Positions 34,930 through 42,859 of a stretch of 64,000 bases of DNA are shown here, in pieces; positions within the stretch are counted from its first letter, which is position 1; each line of letters starts with the position of its first letter. Location of the stretch: assembly GCF_017877355.1 (NCBI RefSeq), contig NZ_JAGIPR010000014.1:62001-126000 (forward strand). Direction: 5' to 3'. The position numbers and the translations under genes are program-made. Under the pieces are notes generated by a model. That model did no database searches, was not told where the DNA came from, and was given only the letters and a program-made list of their open reading frames with translations. Source of the DNA: Chryseobacterium jejuense. Lineage in GTDB: Bacteria; Bacteroidota; Bacteroidia; Flavobacteriales; Weeksellaceae.

Positions 34930-35409
34930 ATGAAACATTCTCTATTCTTTTTCTTATCTGTTTTATCCATAGGATGTACAAATCATAAAGAAACAAAAAC
35001 AGAAGAGCAAAATAACCCCATCGAATATATCTCTTTTATAGAGTCAGACACTTTAAAAGAGCGCAATTATATTGCTGTTTTTGATGATAATACTAATAAC
35101 AAAGCAGAGCTGAGCCCATCAGAGTTAAAAATAGTAAATGAGTATTTAATTAAAGCAGTCAATGAATATAATGAAAAGGAGAAAAAAGAGTATAGGCTGG
35201 ATTTAAGAAATTATTTCCGGCAATATTCTGTTTTAACAGATTTAAAGGGAGAAAAAATTGTTAAAGTTTTTTGTTTCTGTAGATATACCGATGATACTTG
35301 GCGAAATGAAAAACTGTATGTTCATGATGGAGGAGACTGCTATCTTAATGTGAATATTAATATTACAAAACCATATCACGACAAGTTACGAACTCATGGT
35401 ATTGCTTAA
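34930..35409 (+). CDS. Predicted lipoprotein, unknown function
   Basis: 159 residues from the ATG at 34930, which gives a lipobox (SVLSIGC, cysteine at about residue 16); the longer frame to 34894 would bury it. The mature part is charged, with no recognised domain. A C-terminal FCFCRYTDDTWRNE segment has closely spaced cysteines. It is followed 9 bases later by a small membrane protein, so the two are probably co-transcribed. Confidence 0.65.
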   Translation: MKHSLFFFLSVLSIGCTNHKETKTEEQNNPIEYISFIESDTLKERNYIAVFDDNTNNKAELSPSELKIVNEYLIKAVNEYNEKEKKEYRLDLRNYFRQYSVLTDLKGEKIVKVFCFCRYTDDTWRNEKLYVHDGGDCYLNVNINITKPYHDKLRTHGIA

Positions 35410-35418
35410 GATATTAAT

Positions 35419-35793
35419 ATGAAAACAATTACCTTTCTGAGATTTTTTTCAATTATTTCCTATTTATTCATTATTTTGATGGGTCAAATGATGGGACTCC
35501 CTTTTATTTGCTGGCTTTTATTTACCATGTTTGATATTGGAAATATTGACCAAATTTTTGCGATTCTTGGCGTCTTAGGTATTATATTAAATTTCACGAA
35601 ATGGAAAAACAAAACCTTAATAACCATTTTAAGTTTTCTTTTGATGCTTTCCCCACTTATTGGCAGAATGATTCAGGTTCCTATTGAATCATTTGATTAT
35701 GCAGTATTTAAAATCCCTTTGCTTATTTTTATAATAGGGTATAGTACTTTCATTGTTCTTAATGTAAGAAACAATAAAATACAAACAGTATAA
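35419..35793 (+). CDS. Small membrane protein, unknown function
   Basis: 124 residues with about four hydrophobic helices (for example SYLFIILMGQMMGLPFICWL) and short loops. No family was recognised. It is 9 bases after the lipoprotein gene. Confidence 0.6.
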   Translation: MKTITFLRFFSIISYLFIILMGQMMGLPFICWLLFTMFDIGNIDQIFAILGVLGIILNFTKWKNKTLITILSFLLMLSPLIGRMIQVPIESFDYAVFKIPLLIFIIGYSTFIVLNVRNNKIQTV

Positions 35794-35856
35794 TTCTTCC
35801 AAAATACAGTAAAAACTCTTGTATCTTTGTAATACAGTATAAATCTATATTTTTCA

Positions 35857-36438
35857 ATGATAAAAATTAATAATGAACTTCATTTTCCTATTGCAGACAG
35901 TCTTTTTGTTTTTGCACTGGATTCTGAAGCAGGAACAGTATTTGATGGGAAGAATAAATTAATAACAGGAATCGGGAAGGTAAATGCAGCGATAGAACTT
36001 ACTAAAGAAATTCACCTCAGAAAACCAAAATTAATTGTTAATCTGGGTTCTGCAGGAAGCAAAGGTTTTCATAAAGGAGAAGTGGTTTGCTGTACTAAAT
36101 TTATCCAGAGAGATATGGACGTAAGAGGATTGGGTTTTAAACTATATGAAACCCCATTATCCGGAGTTCCCCCTGTTTTGGAATACGGGTTGAAAATGGA
36201 CAGTCTTAAAGAAGGAATCTGTGGAAGTGGTGACAGTTTCGAAATGAATCACTCGGAAACAGATTACAATATTGTAGATATGGAAGCCTATCCTTTAGCA
36301 TTAATTGCACAAAAAGAAAACATTCCGTTTCTATGCTTAAAATACATTTCTGATGATGCTGGAAGCGATGCTGCCGACGACTGGAGTGTACAGGTGCATC
36401 TTGCTTCTGAAGCGTTCAAAAAAATATTATTTTCATAA
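35857..36438 (+). CDS. Nucleosidase of the MTA/SAH nucleosidase (PNP/UDP phosphorylase) superfamily
   Basis: 193 residues. The core matches the phosphorylase/nucleosidase superfamily: VNLGSAGSKGF, ICGSGDSFE and DMEAYPLALIA, where the Met-Glu pair contacts the ribose and the later DD in ISDDAGSDA sits at the active site. These enzymes split the glycosidic bond of methylthioadenosine, S-adenosylhomocysteine or related nucleosides. It is shorter than E. coli MtnN (232 aa), so the substrate is uncertain. A GNAT gene follows after 12 bases. Confidence 0.8.
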   Translation: MIKINNELHFPIADSLFVFALDSEAGTVFDGKNKLITGIGKVNAAIELTKEIHLRKPKLIVNLGSAGSKGFHKGEVVCCTKFIQRDMDVRGLGFKLYETPLSGVPPVLEYGLKMDSLKEGICGSGDSFEMNHSETDYNIVDMEAYPLALIAQKENIPFLCLKYISDDAGSDAADDWSVQVHLASEAFKKILFS

Positions 36439-36450
36439 AACTTTAAAAAA

Positions 36451-36972
36451 ATGGCATCAATTATTATTAACAAAGCCTCTGCTGAAGATACAGATATTAT
36501 CCAGAAGCTGGGTATTCAGACTTTTTCTGAAACTTTCTCAAAAGACAATACTGAAGAAGCCATGGAAAAATATCTGAAAGAAAGCTTCAATACAGAAAAG
36601 GTAACCGCTGAACTGAATAATCCTGATTCTCTTTTTTATATTGCCTGGGAAGAGGACGATCCGGTTGGTTATCTGAAAGTTAATACTGGCAAAGCACAGA
36701 CAGAGGTACAGGACGAAACCAGCCTTGAAATTGAAAGAATTTATGTGAAGAAAAGCCATCATGGTCAAAAAGTAGGTCAGCTTCTTTATGATCAGGCACT
36801 AAACACCGCTCAACATCTCAAAAAATCATATCTGTGGCTGGGAGTCTGGGAAGAAAACCTAAGGGCTTTGAACTTCTATAAAAAGAATGGCTTCGTTGAG
36901 TTTGATACACATATTTTCAGACTTGGAGATGAGGAACAGACAGATCTGATGATGAAGAAAATTCTGGATTGA
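36451..36972 (+). CDS. GNAT-family N-acetyltransferase
   Basis: 173 residues. The acetyl-CoA loop is present as VKKSHHGQKVGQLLYDQAL (motif A, Q/R-x-x-G-x-G/A type), followed by WLGVWEENLRALNFYKKNGF, the family's motif B. The arrangement is close to the PaiA/spermidine-acetyltransferase-like GNATs. It is 12 bases downstream of the nucleosidase and probably co-transcribed. The acceptor is unknown. Confidence 0.87.
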   Translation: MASIIINKASAEDTDIIQKLGIQTFSETFSKDNTEEAMEKYLKESFNTEKVTAELNNPDSLFYIAWEEDDPVGYLKVNTGKAQTEVQDETSLEIERIYVKKSHHGQKVGQLLYDQALNTAQHLKKSYLWLGVWEENLRALNFYKKNGFVEFDTHIFRLGDEEQTDLMMKKILD

Positions 36973-36989
36973 AGATAAGTGTCACTAAG

Positions 36990-37050
36990 ATTTATTTCTC
37001 TCACAGATCATGGAGATTATGCAGATCTTTTATCGCCACGAATGCCTAAT
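36990..37050. repeat. Intergenic repeat fragment, half copy in reverse
   Basis: CTCACAGATCATGGAGATTA is followed by ATCGCCACGAATGCCTAAT (37025-37044). The second part is the reverse complement of the gcattcgtggcga edge of the family at 19921-19955, showing insertion in the opposite orientation. Confidence 0.4.
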
Positions 37051-37074
37051 TATTTTATTTATACATAAAGCTCA

Positions 37075-37650
37075 ATGAACAGTTCTGAATTTTTAAAACA
37101 AATCAACAGCTATTATCCATTATCAGAGGACACTACTTCTGCTATGATGGCTATTTGCAGCGAAGAACAGTATAAAAGAAATGATATTCTTCTGGAATCC
37201 GGTAATATGGCAAGGTATTATTATTTCTTACAATCCGGATTAATAGGGTATTACACAACTGATGATGAAGGAAACAGCATTTATAAAATTTTCTTTGAGG
37301 AAAACAGCTTTGTGGCTTCCACATCGGCTATTATCAAAAATGAACCGAGTGATTTCAATATTATTGCGCTGGAAGATTGCTCAGTAATTAAATATCCAGT
37401 AAAGGCATACCGTGAACTATTGGAAAAACACCATGACCTTGCTCTTTTTCATATCCGGTATCTGGAGAAAAACTGGGTGGTCAAAAAGGAACCTCTAGAA
37501 GTTTCTTTAAAATTTGAAACCGCAAAACAACGGTATTTATTATTGCTTGAAAACAAACCACTTCACAATAGATTGAAACAGAATCAAATAGCCTCTTACT
37601 TGGGAATTACTCCCACGCAGCTCAGTCGTATAAAAAAGGAAATAAATTAA
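37075..37650 (+). CDS. Crp/Fnr-family transcriptional regulator
   Basis: 191 residues. The sensor beta-roll (LLESGNMARYYYFLQSGLIG; KIFFEENSFVASTSAI) is joined to a C-terminal HTH (RLKQNQIASYLGITPTQLSRI). There are no Fe-S cysteines. It stands alone with its own terminator; its target is not evident from context. It is a paralog of 21137-21721 and 52974-53543. Confidence 0.88.
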   Translation: MNSSEFLKQINSYYPLSEDTTSAMMAICSEEQYKRNDILLESGNMARYYYFLQSGLIGYYTTDDEGNSIYKIFFEENSFVASTSAIIKNEPSDFNIIALEDCSVIKYPVKAYRELLEKHHDLALFHIRYLEKNWVVKKEPLEVSLKFETAKQRYLLLLENKPLHNRLKQNQIASYLGITPTQLSRIKKEIN

Positions 37651-37651
37651 C

Positions 37652-37679
37652 AAAAGCTTCAACATTTGTTGAGGCTTTT
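37652..37679 (+). terminator. Intrinsic terminator after Crp/Fnr gene
   Basis: AAAAGCTTCAACA pairs with TGTTGAGGCTTTT (one wobble, 2-base loop), directly after the stop and followed by a T-rich run. Confidence 0.75.
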
Positions 37680-37805
37680 CTGTTTTTTCAGGAGCAACTT
37701 TGTCATATCAAAAGATTGCAAGTACGGCATTATTTAAATAAAAGATTATAAATTTATTTAAGATGTACTTAAAGTCTGCCCATTATTAATTAAATATTTT
37801 AAAGC

Positions 37806-38615
37806 ATGAAAAAGTTAATCAACATCGTTGTTGTTATGGCTGCCTTTGCACAGTTTTCAGCACAAAAGATCATTCATCAGGAAGTTTTCAGTCCTAAGAT
37901 GAATAAAAAGATCAAAACCATTATCATCACTCCCAATGTACAACCCAATACCACCTATCCATCAGTATATATTCTTCATGGTTTCAGCGGTAATCCGGAC
38001 AGAACTATAAAGGAGGACATTCCTGATCTGGTTCAGAAAGCTCAGCAATACAAAACCATTTATGTGTTGCCTGATGGAAATTACAGCTCATGGTATGTAG
38101 ACAGTCCGATTGCTAAAGATTCCCAATACCAAACCTTTATCGGCAAAGAACTTGTTGATTTCATTGATAAAAACTATCCGGTAAAAGCTGAAAAGAAGTT
38201 TCGTGGAATTCTGGGATGGAGTATGGGTGGTTATGGAGCTGCAAACATTGGTGTTATCTATAACAAAACATTTGGGATTGTAGGGAGTTCATGTGGCGCT
38301 TTAGATCTTAACTCATTTGGAGAAGGGTACAACACGTATATGGTAAATAAAGTATTAGGCCCTTTTGAATCTTTAAACTCTAATTTCCTTACAGACAGCA
38401 AGATCAAATTAATGGCTGCCGCCGGACAACACTATATTTTCGATTGTGGAACGGAAGACGTTCAAATGATCGGGCAAAACAGAAAATTCCATGCTAAACT
38501 TACTGAACAGAAGATACAGCATCTTTATACAGAGTCCTTAGGAGCCCACGATACTCAATATTGGAGCCGTTCATTATCTGAACAGCTGACCTTATTTGAC
38601 AAGTATTTCAAATAG
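37806..38615 (+). CDS. Secreted esterase (esterase D / antigen-85-like alpha/beta hydrolase)
   Basis: 269 residues. A signal peptide (MKKLINIVVVMAAFAQFSAQ) leads into an alpha/beta hydrolase with VYILHGFSG, the nucleophile in GWSMGGYGAANIG, and the final histidine in SLGAHDTQYWS. This is the putative esterase (PF00756-type) family that includes S-formylglutathione hydrolase and mycolyl esterases. It is exported, so it probably acts on an ester in the periplasm or outside. The gene has its own strong terminator. Confidence 0.86.
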   Translation: MKKLINIVVVMAAFAQFSAQKIIHQEVFSPKMNKKIKTIIITPNVQPNTTYPSVYILHGFSGNPDRTIKEDIPDLVQKAQQYKTIYVLPDGNYSSWYVDSPIAKDSQYQTFIGKELVDFIDKNYPVKAEKKFRGILGWSMGGYGAANIGVIYNKTFGIVGSSCGALDLNSFGEGYNTYMVNKVLGPFESLNSNFLTDSKIKLMAAAGQHYIFDCGTEDVQMIGQNRKFHAKLTEQKIQHLYTESLGAHDTQYWSRSLSEQLTLFDKYFK

Positions 38616-38640
38616 TGCAAACTATAACAAATCTTACCCT

Positions 38641-38680
38641 AAAAACCTTTTTAAGCATTGTCTTAAAAAGGTTTTTTTTT
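38641..38680 (+). terminator. Strong intrinsic terminator after esterase gene
   Basis: AAAAACCTTTTTAAG (38641-38655) is exactly complementary to CTTAAAAAGGTTTTT (38662-38676), 6-base loop, followed by further T. The remainder of the gap 38616-38924 holds the promoter region described next and one very short ORF. Confidence 0.85.
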
Positions 38681-38740
38681 ATTCTAAACAATCTTAGAAT
38701 TTTCAAAATTTCCGAAACTGCAGATATTTTAATTAAAAAA

Positions 38741-38797
38741 TTAGAGTTATTGTTATTTATTTTTATCTTTGTTTTTAATTATTCCAAATAAGAATAA
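38741..38797 (+). promoter_or_regulatory. Promoter and candidate Fur-like operator of the siderophore operon
   Basis: TTAG (38741-38744), 19 bases, TATCTTTG (38764-38771) fits TTTG-N19-TAnnTTTG. TTATTCCAAATAAGAATAA (38779-38797) directly follows, where transcription would begin. It is 19 bases long like a Fur box and has perfect 6-bp arms TTATTC/GAATAA. Iron control through this site is inferred from position and from the downstream genes. Confidence 0.6.
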
Positions 38798-38809
38798 ATA
38801 AAAAAACTA

Positions 38810-38905
38810 ATGAAAACTTTTCTTACAAAAACCTACTTCAATCCGTTGATTTTCTTCTATATAAATTCAATAAAACGAAAAGTTAACTTCATTTATCCAG
38901 CTTAA
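38810..38905 (+). CDS. Possible 31-residue leader peptide
   Basis: ATG at 38810 opens a 31-residue frame beginning MKTFLTKTYFNPLIFFYINS and ending KVNFIYPA. It lies at the very start of the predicted siderophore-operon transcript. Being short and AT-rich it could be chance; its position is the only support. Confidence 0.25.
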   Translation: MKTFLTKTYFNPLIFFYINSIKRKVNFIYPA

Positions 38906-38924
38906 ATTACTTTATAAAACTTAT

Positions 38925-39116
38925 ATGAATAACTCCATTATTCTTCCACATAAAGCAACAGGTAAAATCTTTCCTCTGTTTTATGTAATTCAATTTTTGA
39001 TAATCCTAAGAAATGATACATGGAAAATTTTAAACTTAAACACTACAGAAGAACTTTATGAAATTACAATTCAAACCAATGAAAAACAATATACTGTTAT
39101 AAAAACGATAACATGA
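38925..39116 (+). CDS. Small ORF translationally coupled to the siderophore receptor
   Basis: 63 residues with a hydrophobic stretch (LFYVIQFLIILRN) and a polar end (TIQTNEKQYTVIKTIT). Its stop codon overlaps the receptor's start codon by 4 bases (ATGA), which is the main evidence that it is translated. No family was recognised. It may be a coupling peptide or a small membrane protein of the iron-uptake operon. Confidence 0.45.
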   Translation: MNNSIILPHKATGKIFPLFYVIQFLIILRNDTWKILNLNTTEELYEITIQTNEKQYTVIKTIT

Positions 39117-41533
39117 AAATACTTAAAACCTCTATATTACTTTTAACTCTTACTCTATTCTCGGCTACTTTTTCGGCCCAACAAAGTGAACGCATCCATG
39201 GGAAAATCCTGGCCTCTGAGAAACTTCCTATAAAAAATGCTGTTTTAAGACTTGTTGATACATCCTATCAGGCAAAAACCAATAATCAAGGTGATTTTTA
39301 CTTCGAAAATGTAGCCCCTGGAGAATACACTCTTCAGGTAGTCTTAAATGATATTGAGCTTATGCAGGAAAAAATCAGGATTGAGAAAGATATTTATGAA
39401 ATACCTACCATTTTCGCCCCTACACAAAGCAACGTTATTGAAGGAATTACAGTCTATGCCTTCAGCAGAAATAAGTTTTTGGATAAAGACAGTATTTCCA
39501 TTTCAAAAATGCCGCTGAGAAATCTGGAAAATCCACAAGCTTACACGAGCATCAATCAACAGATCCTGAAGGAACAGCTTACCTATGATGTTTCTGAAGT
39601 CCTTAAAAATGTTCCCGGAATGGTAAAAATGCAGGGAAGTCCCGGCAGGGGTTCCGGTGATGGAAGCTTCTATTACAGTCTTAGAGGGTTTCCTACAAAG
39701 ATATCCATGGTAGACGGGGTTCCTGCTACTACCAACGGAGAAATTGACCCTTCTGATATTGAACGCCTTGAGGTGATTAAAGGACCATCCGGAACATTGT
39801 ACGGAGGCGCTGTTACTTCTTTTGGAGGTCTTATTAATATTGTAACCAAAAAACCTAAAGATTATTTTGGTGGTGAAATTTCTTATATGCTGGGAAGCTA
39901 CAATCTAAACCGGGCAACAGTGGATGTTTATGGGCCTGTTACAGATTCCAGAAAGACTTTATTCCGTTTAAATGCTGCTTACCAATACCAAAATGGATTC
40001 AGAGATTCGGAATTCAGAAAGTCATTTTTTGTTTCACCAACACTAAGCTATCAGGTAAATGATAAACTTAAATTCAGCCTTGGTGCTCAGATTTACAATT
40101 ATGAAGGAACCAATACTCCTATTATCTTCCTTCCAAGAGGACGTGCATTTCTGGCACATACTCCTGATGAACTTGGCTTTGACTGGAAGAGATCGTATTC
40201 CAATAATGATATGACGTTAAAAGCTCCCTCTACCAATGTAAAAGCTGAGGTTAACTATAAAATCTCCGATAACTGGACTTCACAAACCCTCATTTCAAGG
40301 AACTACAGAAAAACGGAAGGTATATACCAATATCAATTCATCAGAGAGAAAGACACTGATGCAATGCTTGAACGTAATGTACAGGCCCAGAACTCTGAAG
40401 CAGCTTCTACAAGTGTGCAACAGAACTTCAATGGACAATTCAATATTGGAAAAATCAAAAATAAAGTGCTTATCGGTTTAGATTATTTAAACCAATCTCT
40501 GAACAACAATCATTCACCTATCATTAAATACGATAAGGTTAACGGACAGACTTCCGAAGCTAATTACGGATTTATTTCAAAAGATCTTGTTTTACAAAAA
40601 ATACAGACTTCTACCGCTCCTCTTACCAGAACTACAACATCCAGTAATATCTATGGTGCTTACCTTTCTGATGCCCTTTACATTACTGACAGATTGACAA
40701 CTTTATTGAGTTTACGTGTAGACCATTATGAAAGTAAGGGACAGCTGAATCTCAATAATAACCAGCGTTCAGGGGATTTCACTCAAACTGCATTATCACC
40801 TAAATTGGGCGTTGTTTATCAGATCTTTAAAGACCGTTTATCTGTTTACGGTAACTATATGAACGGATTCAGCTACACACCGCCGGTTAATCAAGAACTT
40901 GCTGATTATAGCGGAGATCTGAAACCACAAAAAGCCAATCAATGGGAAATTGGTTTTAAAGGAAACCTTTGGAAAAATCGTTTGAATTTCACAGTAGGGT
41001 ATTATGATATACTGGTTGATAATATCTCAAGAGATATTGAAGTCATCCGAAATGGAGAGAAGTATAGAGTAACCATTCAGGATGGAGAACAAAGAAGCAA
41101 AGGAATTGAATTAGAAATCATAGCCAATCCTCTTCAGGGATTAAATATTATGACCGGATATACCTACAATGACAGTAAATCTGTTAAAGCAGATCCGGAA
41201 TTTGATGGCCGTCGCCCAGGCTCTGCAGGTCCAGCTAGTGTATTTAATTCCTGGGTAAGTTACACTCTTCAATCCGGAAGTTTACAGGGATTAGGTTTGG
41301 GCTTTGGGCTTAATCGTGTTGGTCATCAGCTCAGCGAAAATAAAAAAACAACAGGGAAGTTTACTTTCCCGGCTTATACCCTTATCAATGCCTCTGTCTC
41401 TCTTGAGAAAGAAAGATACAGAATAGGTTTTAAAATGAATAATCTTGGGAATGTACAATATTTTGCAGGACAGGGAGTAATTGTTGCTCAAATGCCTCGA
41501 AATTTTGTTGCCGAGGTAAGTCTTAAATTTTAA
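39113..41533 (+). CDS. TonB-dependent siderophore receptor
   Basis: 806 residues. Signal peptide (about 1-22, ending FSATFSAQ); a carboxypeptidase-regulatory-like beta-sandwich at about 27-105; a TonB-box-like VIEGITVYAF; the plug (LKNVPGMVKMQGSPGRGSGD, LRGFPTKISMVDGVPA, DIERLEVIKGPSGTLYGG). The remainder is a 22-stranded barrel ending in the aromatic residue of AEVSLKF. It imports an Fe(III)-siderophore across the outer membrane. It is first of a pair with a PepSY-domain reductase (2 bases apart). Confidence 0.94.
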   Translation: MKILKTSILLLTLTLFSATFSAQQSERIHGKILASEKLPIKNAVLRLVDTSYQAKTNNQGDFYFENVAPGEYTLQVVLNDIELMQEKIRIEKDIYEIPTIFAPTQSNVIEGITVYAFSRNKFLDKDSISISKMPLRNLENPQAYTSINQQILKEQLTYDVSEVLKNVPGMVKMQGSPGRGSGDGSFYYSLRGFPTKISMVDGVPATTNGEIDPSDIERLEVIKGPSGTLYGGAVTSFGGLINIVTKKPKDYFGGEISYMLGSYNLNRATVDVYGPVTDSRKTLFRLNAAYQYQNGFRDSEFRKSFFVSPTLSYQVNDKLKFSLGAQIYNYEGTNTPIIFLPRGRAFLAHTPDELGFDWKRSYSNNDMTLKAPSTNVKAEVNYKISDNWTSQTLISRNYRKTEGIYQYQFIREKDTDAMLERNVQAQNSEAASTSVQQNFNGQFNIGKIKNKVLIGLDYLNQSLNNNHSPIIKYDKVNGQTSEANYGFISKDLVLQKIQTSTAPLTRTTTSSNIYGAYLSDALYITDRLTTLLSLRVDHYESKGQLNLNNNQRSGDFTQTALSPKLGVVYQIFKDRLSVYGNYMNGFSYTPPVNQELADYSGDLKPQKANQWEIGFKGNLWKNRLNFTVGYYDILVDNISRDIEVIRNGEKYRVTIQDGEQRSKGIELEIIANPLQGLNIMTGYTYNDSKSVKADPEFDGRRPGSAGPASVFNSWVSYTLQSGSLQGLGLGFGLNRVGHQLSENKKTTGKFTFPAYTLINASVSLEKERYRIGFKMNNLGNVQYFAGQGVIVAQMPRNFVAEVSLKF

Positions 41534-41535
41534 TC

Positions 41536-42711
41536 ATGAAGCTTACACTTAGAAAAGCTGCCCTTCAATTACATCTATGGCTCGGATTAACATCCGGGCT
41601 TGTAGTTGTGATAATGGCCGCTACCGGATGTATTCTTGCTTTTGAAGAAGAATTAAAACATCTAATATATCCTAAAAGATATTTTACAGAAAACATTGGA
41701 AGCAAAAAACTATCTCTTTCTGAACTTTCTTTACAAGCTGAAAAAGTTCTTCCTGACGGATTGAAAATCAAAAGAGTTCAAATGTCTTCTAATCCATCCC
41801 GGACGTATGTATTCCGAACTCTTAAAATGGATAATGATGCATTAACCTATTGGGGAACTTATCTTTACTATTACCGGGTTTATATTGATCCTTACACAGG
41901 AAAAGTTCAGGAAGTGGAAGATGCCAAATATGATTTTTTTGAAATTGTGCTGGATCTTCACAGAAGACTGCTGCTAGGAGAAAAAATAGGAAAAGCTATT
42001 ACAGGATACTCAACTTTAATACTAGCCGTTATTCTTTTATCAGGATTAATCATTTGGTATCCTAAAAAGATGAGTAAAAAGATGCTGAAAGGAATGTTTT
42101 TACTCAAAACTTCAGCAAGTTGGAAAAGGGTTAACTACGATCTTCACAATGTCTTAGGATTTTATGCCGTAATTCCTTTAATTCTCATTTCTTATTCTGC
42201 TTTGATCTGGAATTTTGAAAACATAGATAAATGGGTGAAAAATACCTTGAATAGAAAGACTCCTACTGAGCAGAAAGCCAAAAGCATCATACCTTCAGAA
42301 GAATTTACGAAACGTGAAATTGTGTTGAACAGCATTGGCCAAAAAGTGGAAAAAGATCTGGTTAATAAAAAATCAGCAATGATTAATTTTCCAAGATCAG
42401 AGGAAGGTACTTACTATGCAGAACTGACGTATGGAAATAAGCAATATCAGAATCAACAATATAATTTTGACCAGTATTCAGGAAAAATCTTAAAACATCA
42501 ATTCTATAAAGATGAAAAGATAGGACATGGGACTGCTTTAAGAGAAAGGAATTATGATCTGCACACCGGAAGTATTTTCGGAATCTTCGGGCGAATTATT
42601 TATTTGTTAGCTGGGATTATTGCTACCTCACTTCCTATTACAGGATTCATCATATATTTCAACCGAAAAAAGAAGAAACCCAAGAAAAAACATTCCATCA
42701 GAAAAGGATAA
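41536..42711 (+). CDS. PepSY-associated membrane protein (siderophore-iron reductase-like)
   Basis: 391 residues with four membrane helices: an N-terminal one (LRKAALQLHLWLGLTSGLVV), two central ones (around YSTLILAVILLSGLIIW and DLHNVLGFYAVIPLILIS), and one near the end (IIYLLAGIIATSLPITGFI). Conserved histidines occur in LHLWLGL, DLHRRLLLG, NYDLHNVLG and NYDLHTGSIFG. PepSY_TM proteins next to siderophore receptors act at the inner membrane, probably reducing iron to release it from the chelator. It is co-transcribed with the receptor. Confidence 0.9.
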   Translation: MKLTLRKAALQLHLWLGLTSGLVVVIMAATGCILAFEEELKHLIYPKRYFTENIGSKKLSLSELSLQAEKVLPDGLKIKRVQMSSNPSRTYVFRTLKMDNDALTYWGTYLYYYRVYIDPYTGKVQEVEDAKYDFFEIVLDLHRRLLLGEKIGKAITGYSTLILAVILLSGLIIWYPKKMSKKMLKGMFLLKTSASWKRVNYDLHNVLGFYAVIPLILISYSALIWNFENIDKWVKNTLNRKTPTEQKAKSIIPSEEFTKREIVLNSIGQKVEKDLVNKKSAMINFPRSEEGTYYAELTYGNKQYQNQQYNFDQYSGKILKHQFYKDEKIGHGTALRERNYDLHTGSIFGIFGRIIYLLAGIIATSLPITGFIIYFNRKKKKPKKKHSIRKG

Positions 42712-42720
42712 CGATCTATC

Positions 42721-42845
42721 GAGGCTGTCTCCAAAAGTTAAAAAATAGACTTTTGTCATTCTGAGAGAAGCGAAGAATCTCTAAAAACTAAACAATTAAA
42801 AATTCTTCATCACATTTTCTCCAGAATGACATTTTCTCCAGCCTC
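42721..42845. repeat. Nested-palindrome intergenic element (about 125 bp)
   Basis: Three concentric complementary pairs are visible. GAGGCTG (42721-42727) pairs with the cAGCCTC region (42839-42845), GTCATTCTG (42755-42763) with CAGAATGAC (42822-42830), and GAAGAAT (42772-42778) with ATTCTTC (42802-42808). The whole could fold into one long stem, as do MITE-like elements and REP sequences. It separates the convergent PepSY and MocR genes and could also terminate both. Confidence 0.6.
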
Positions 42846-42859
42846 TTTTATATTATTTT

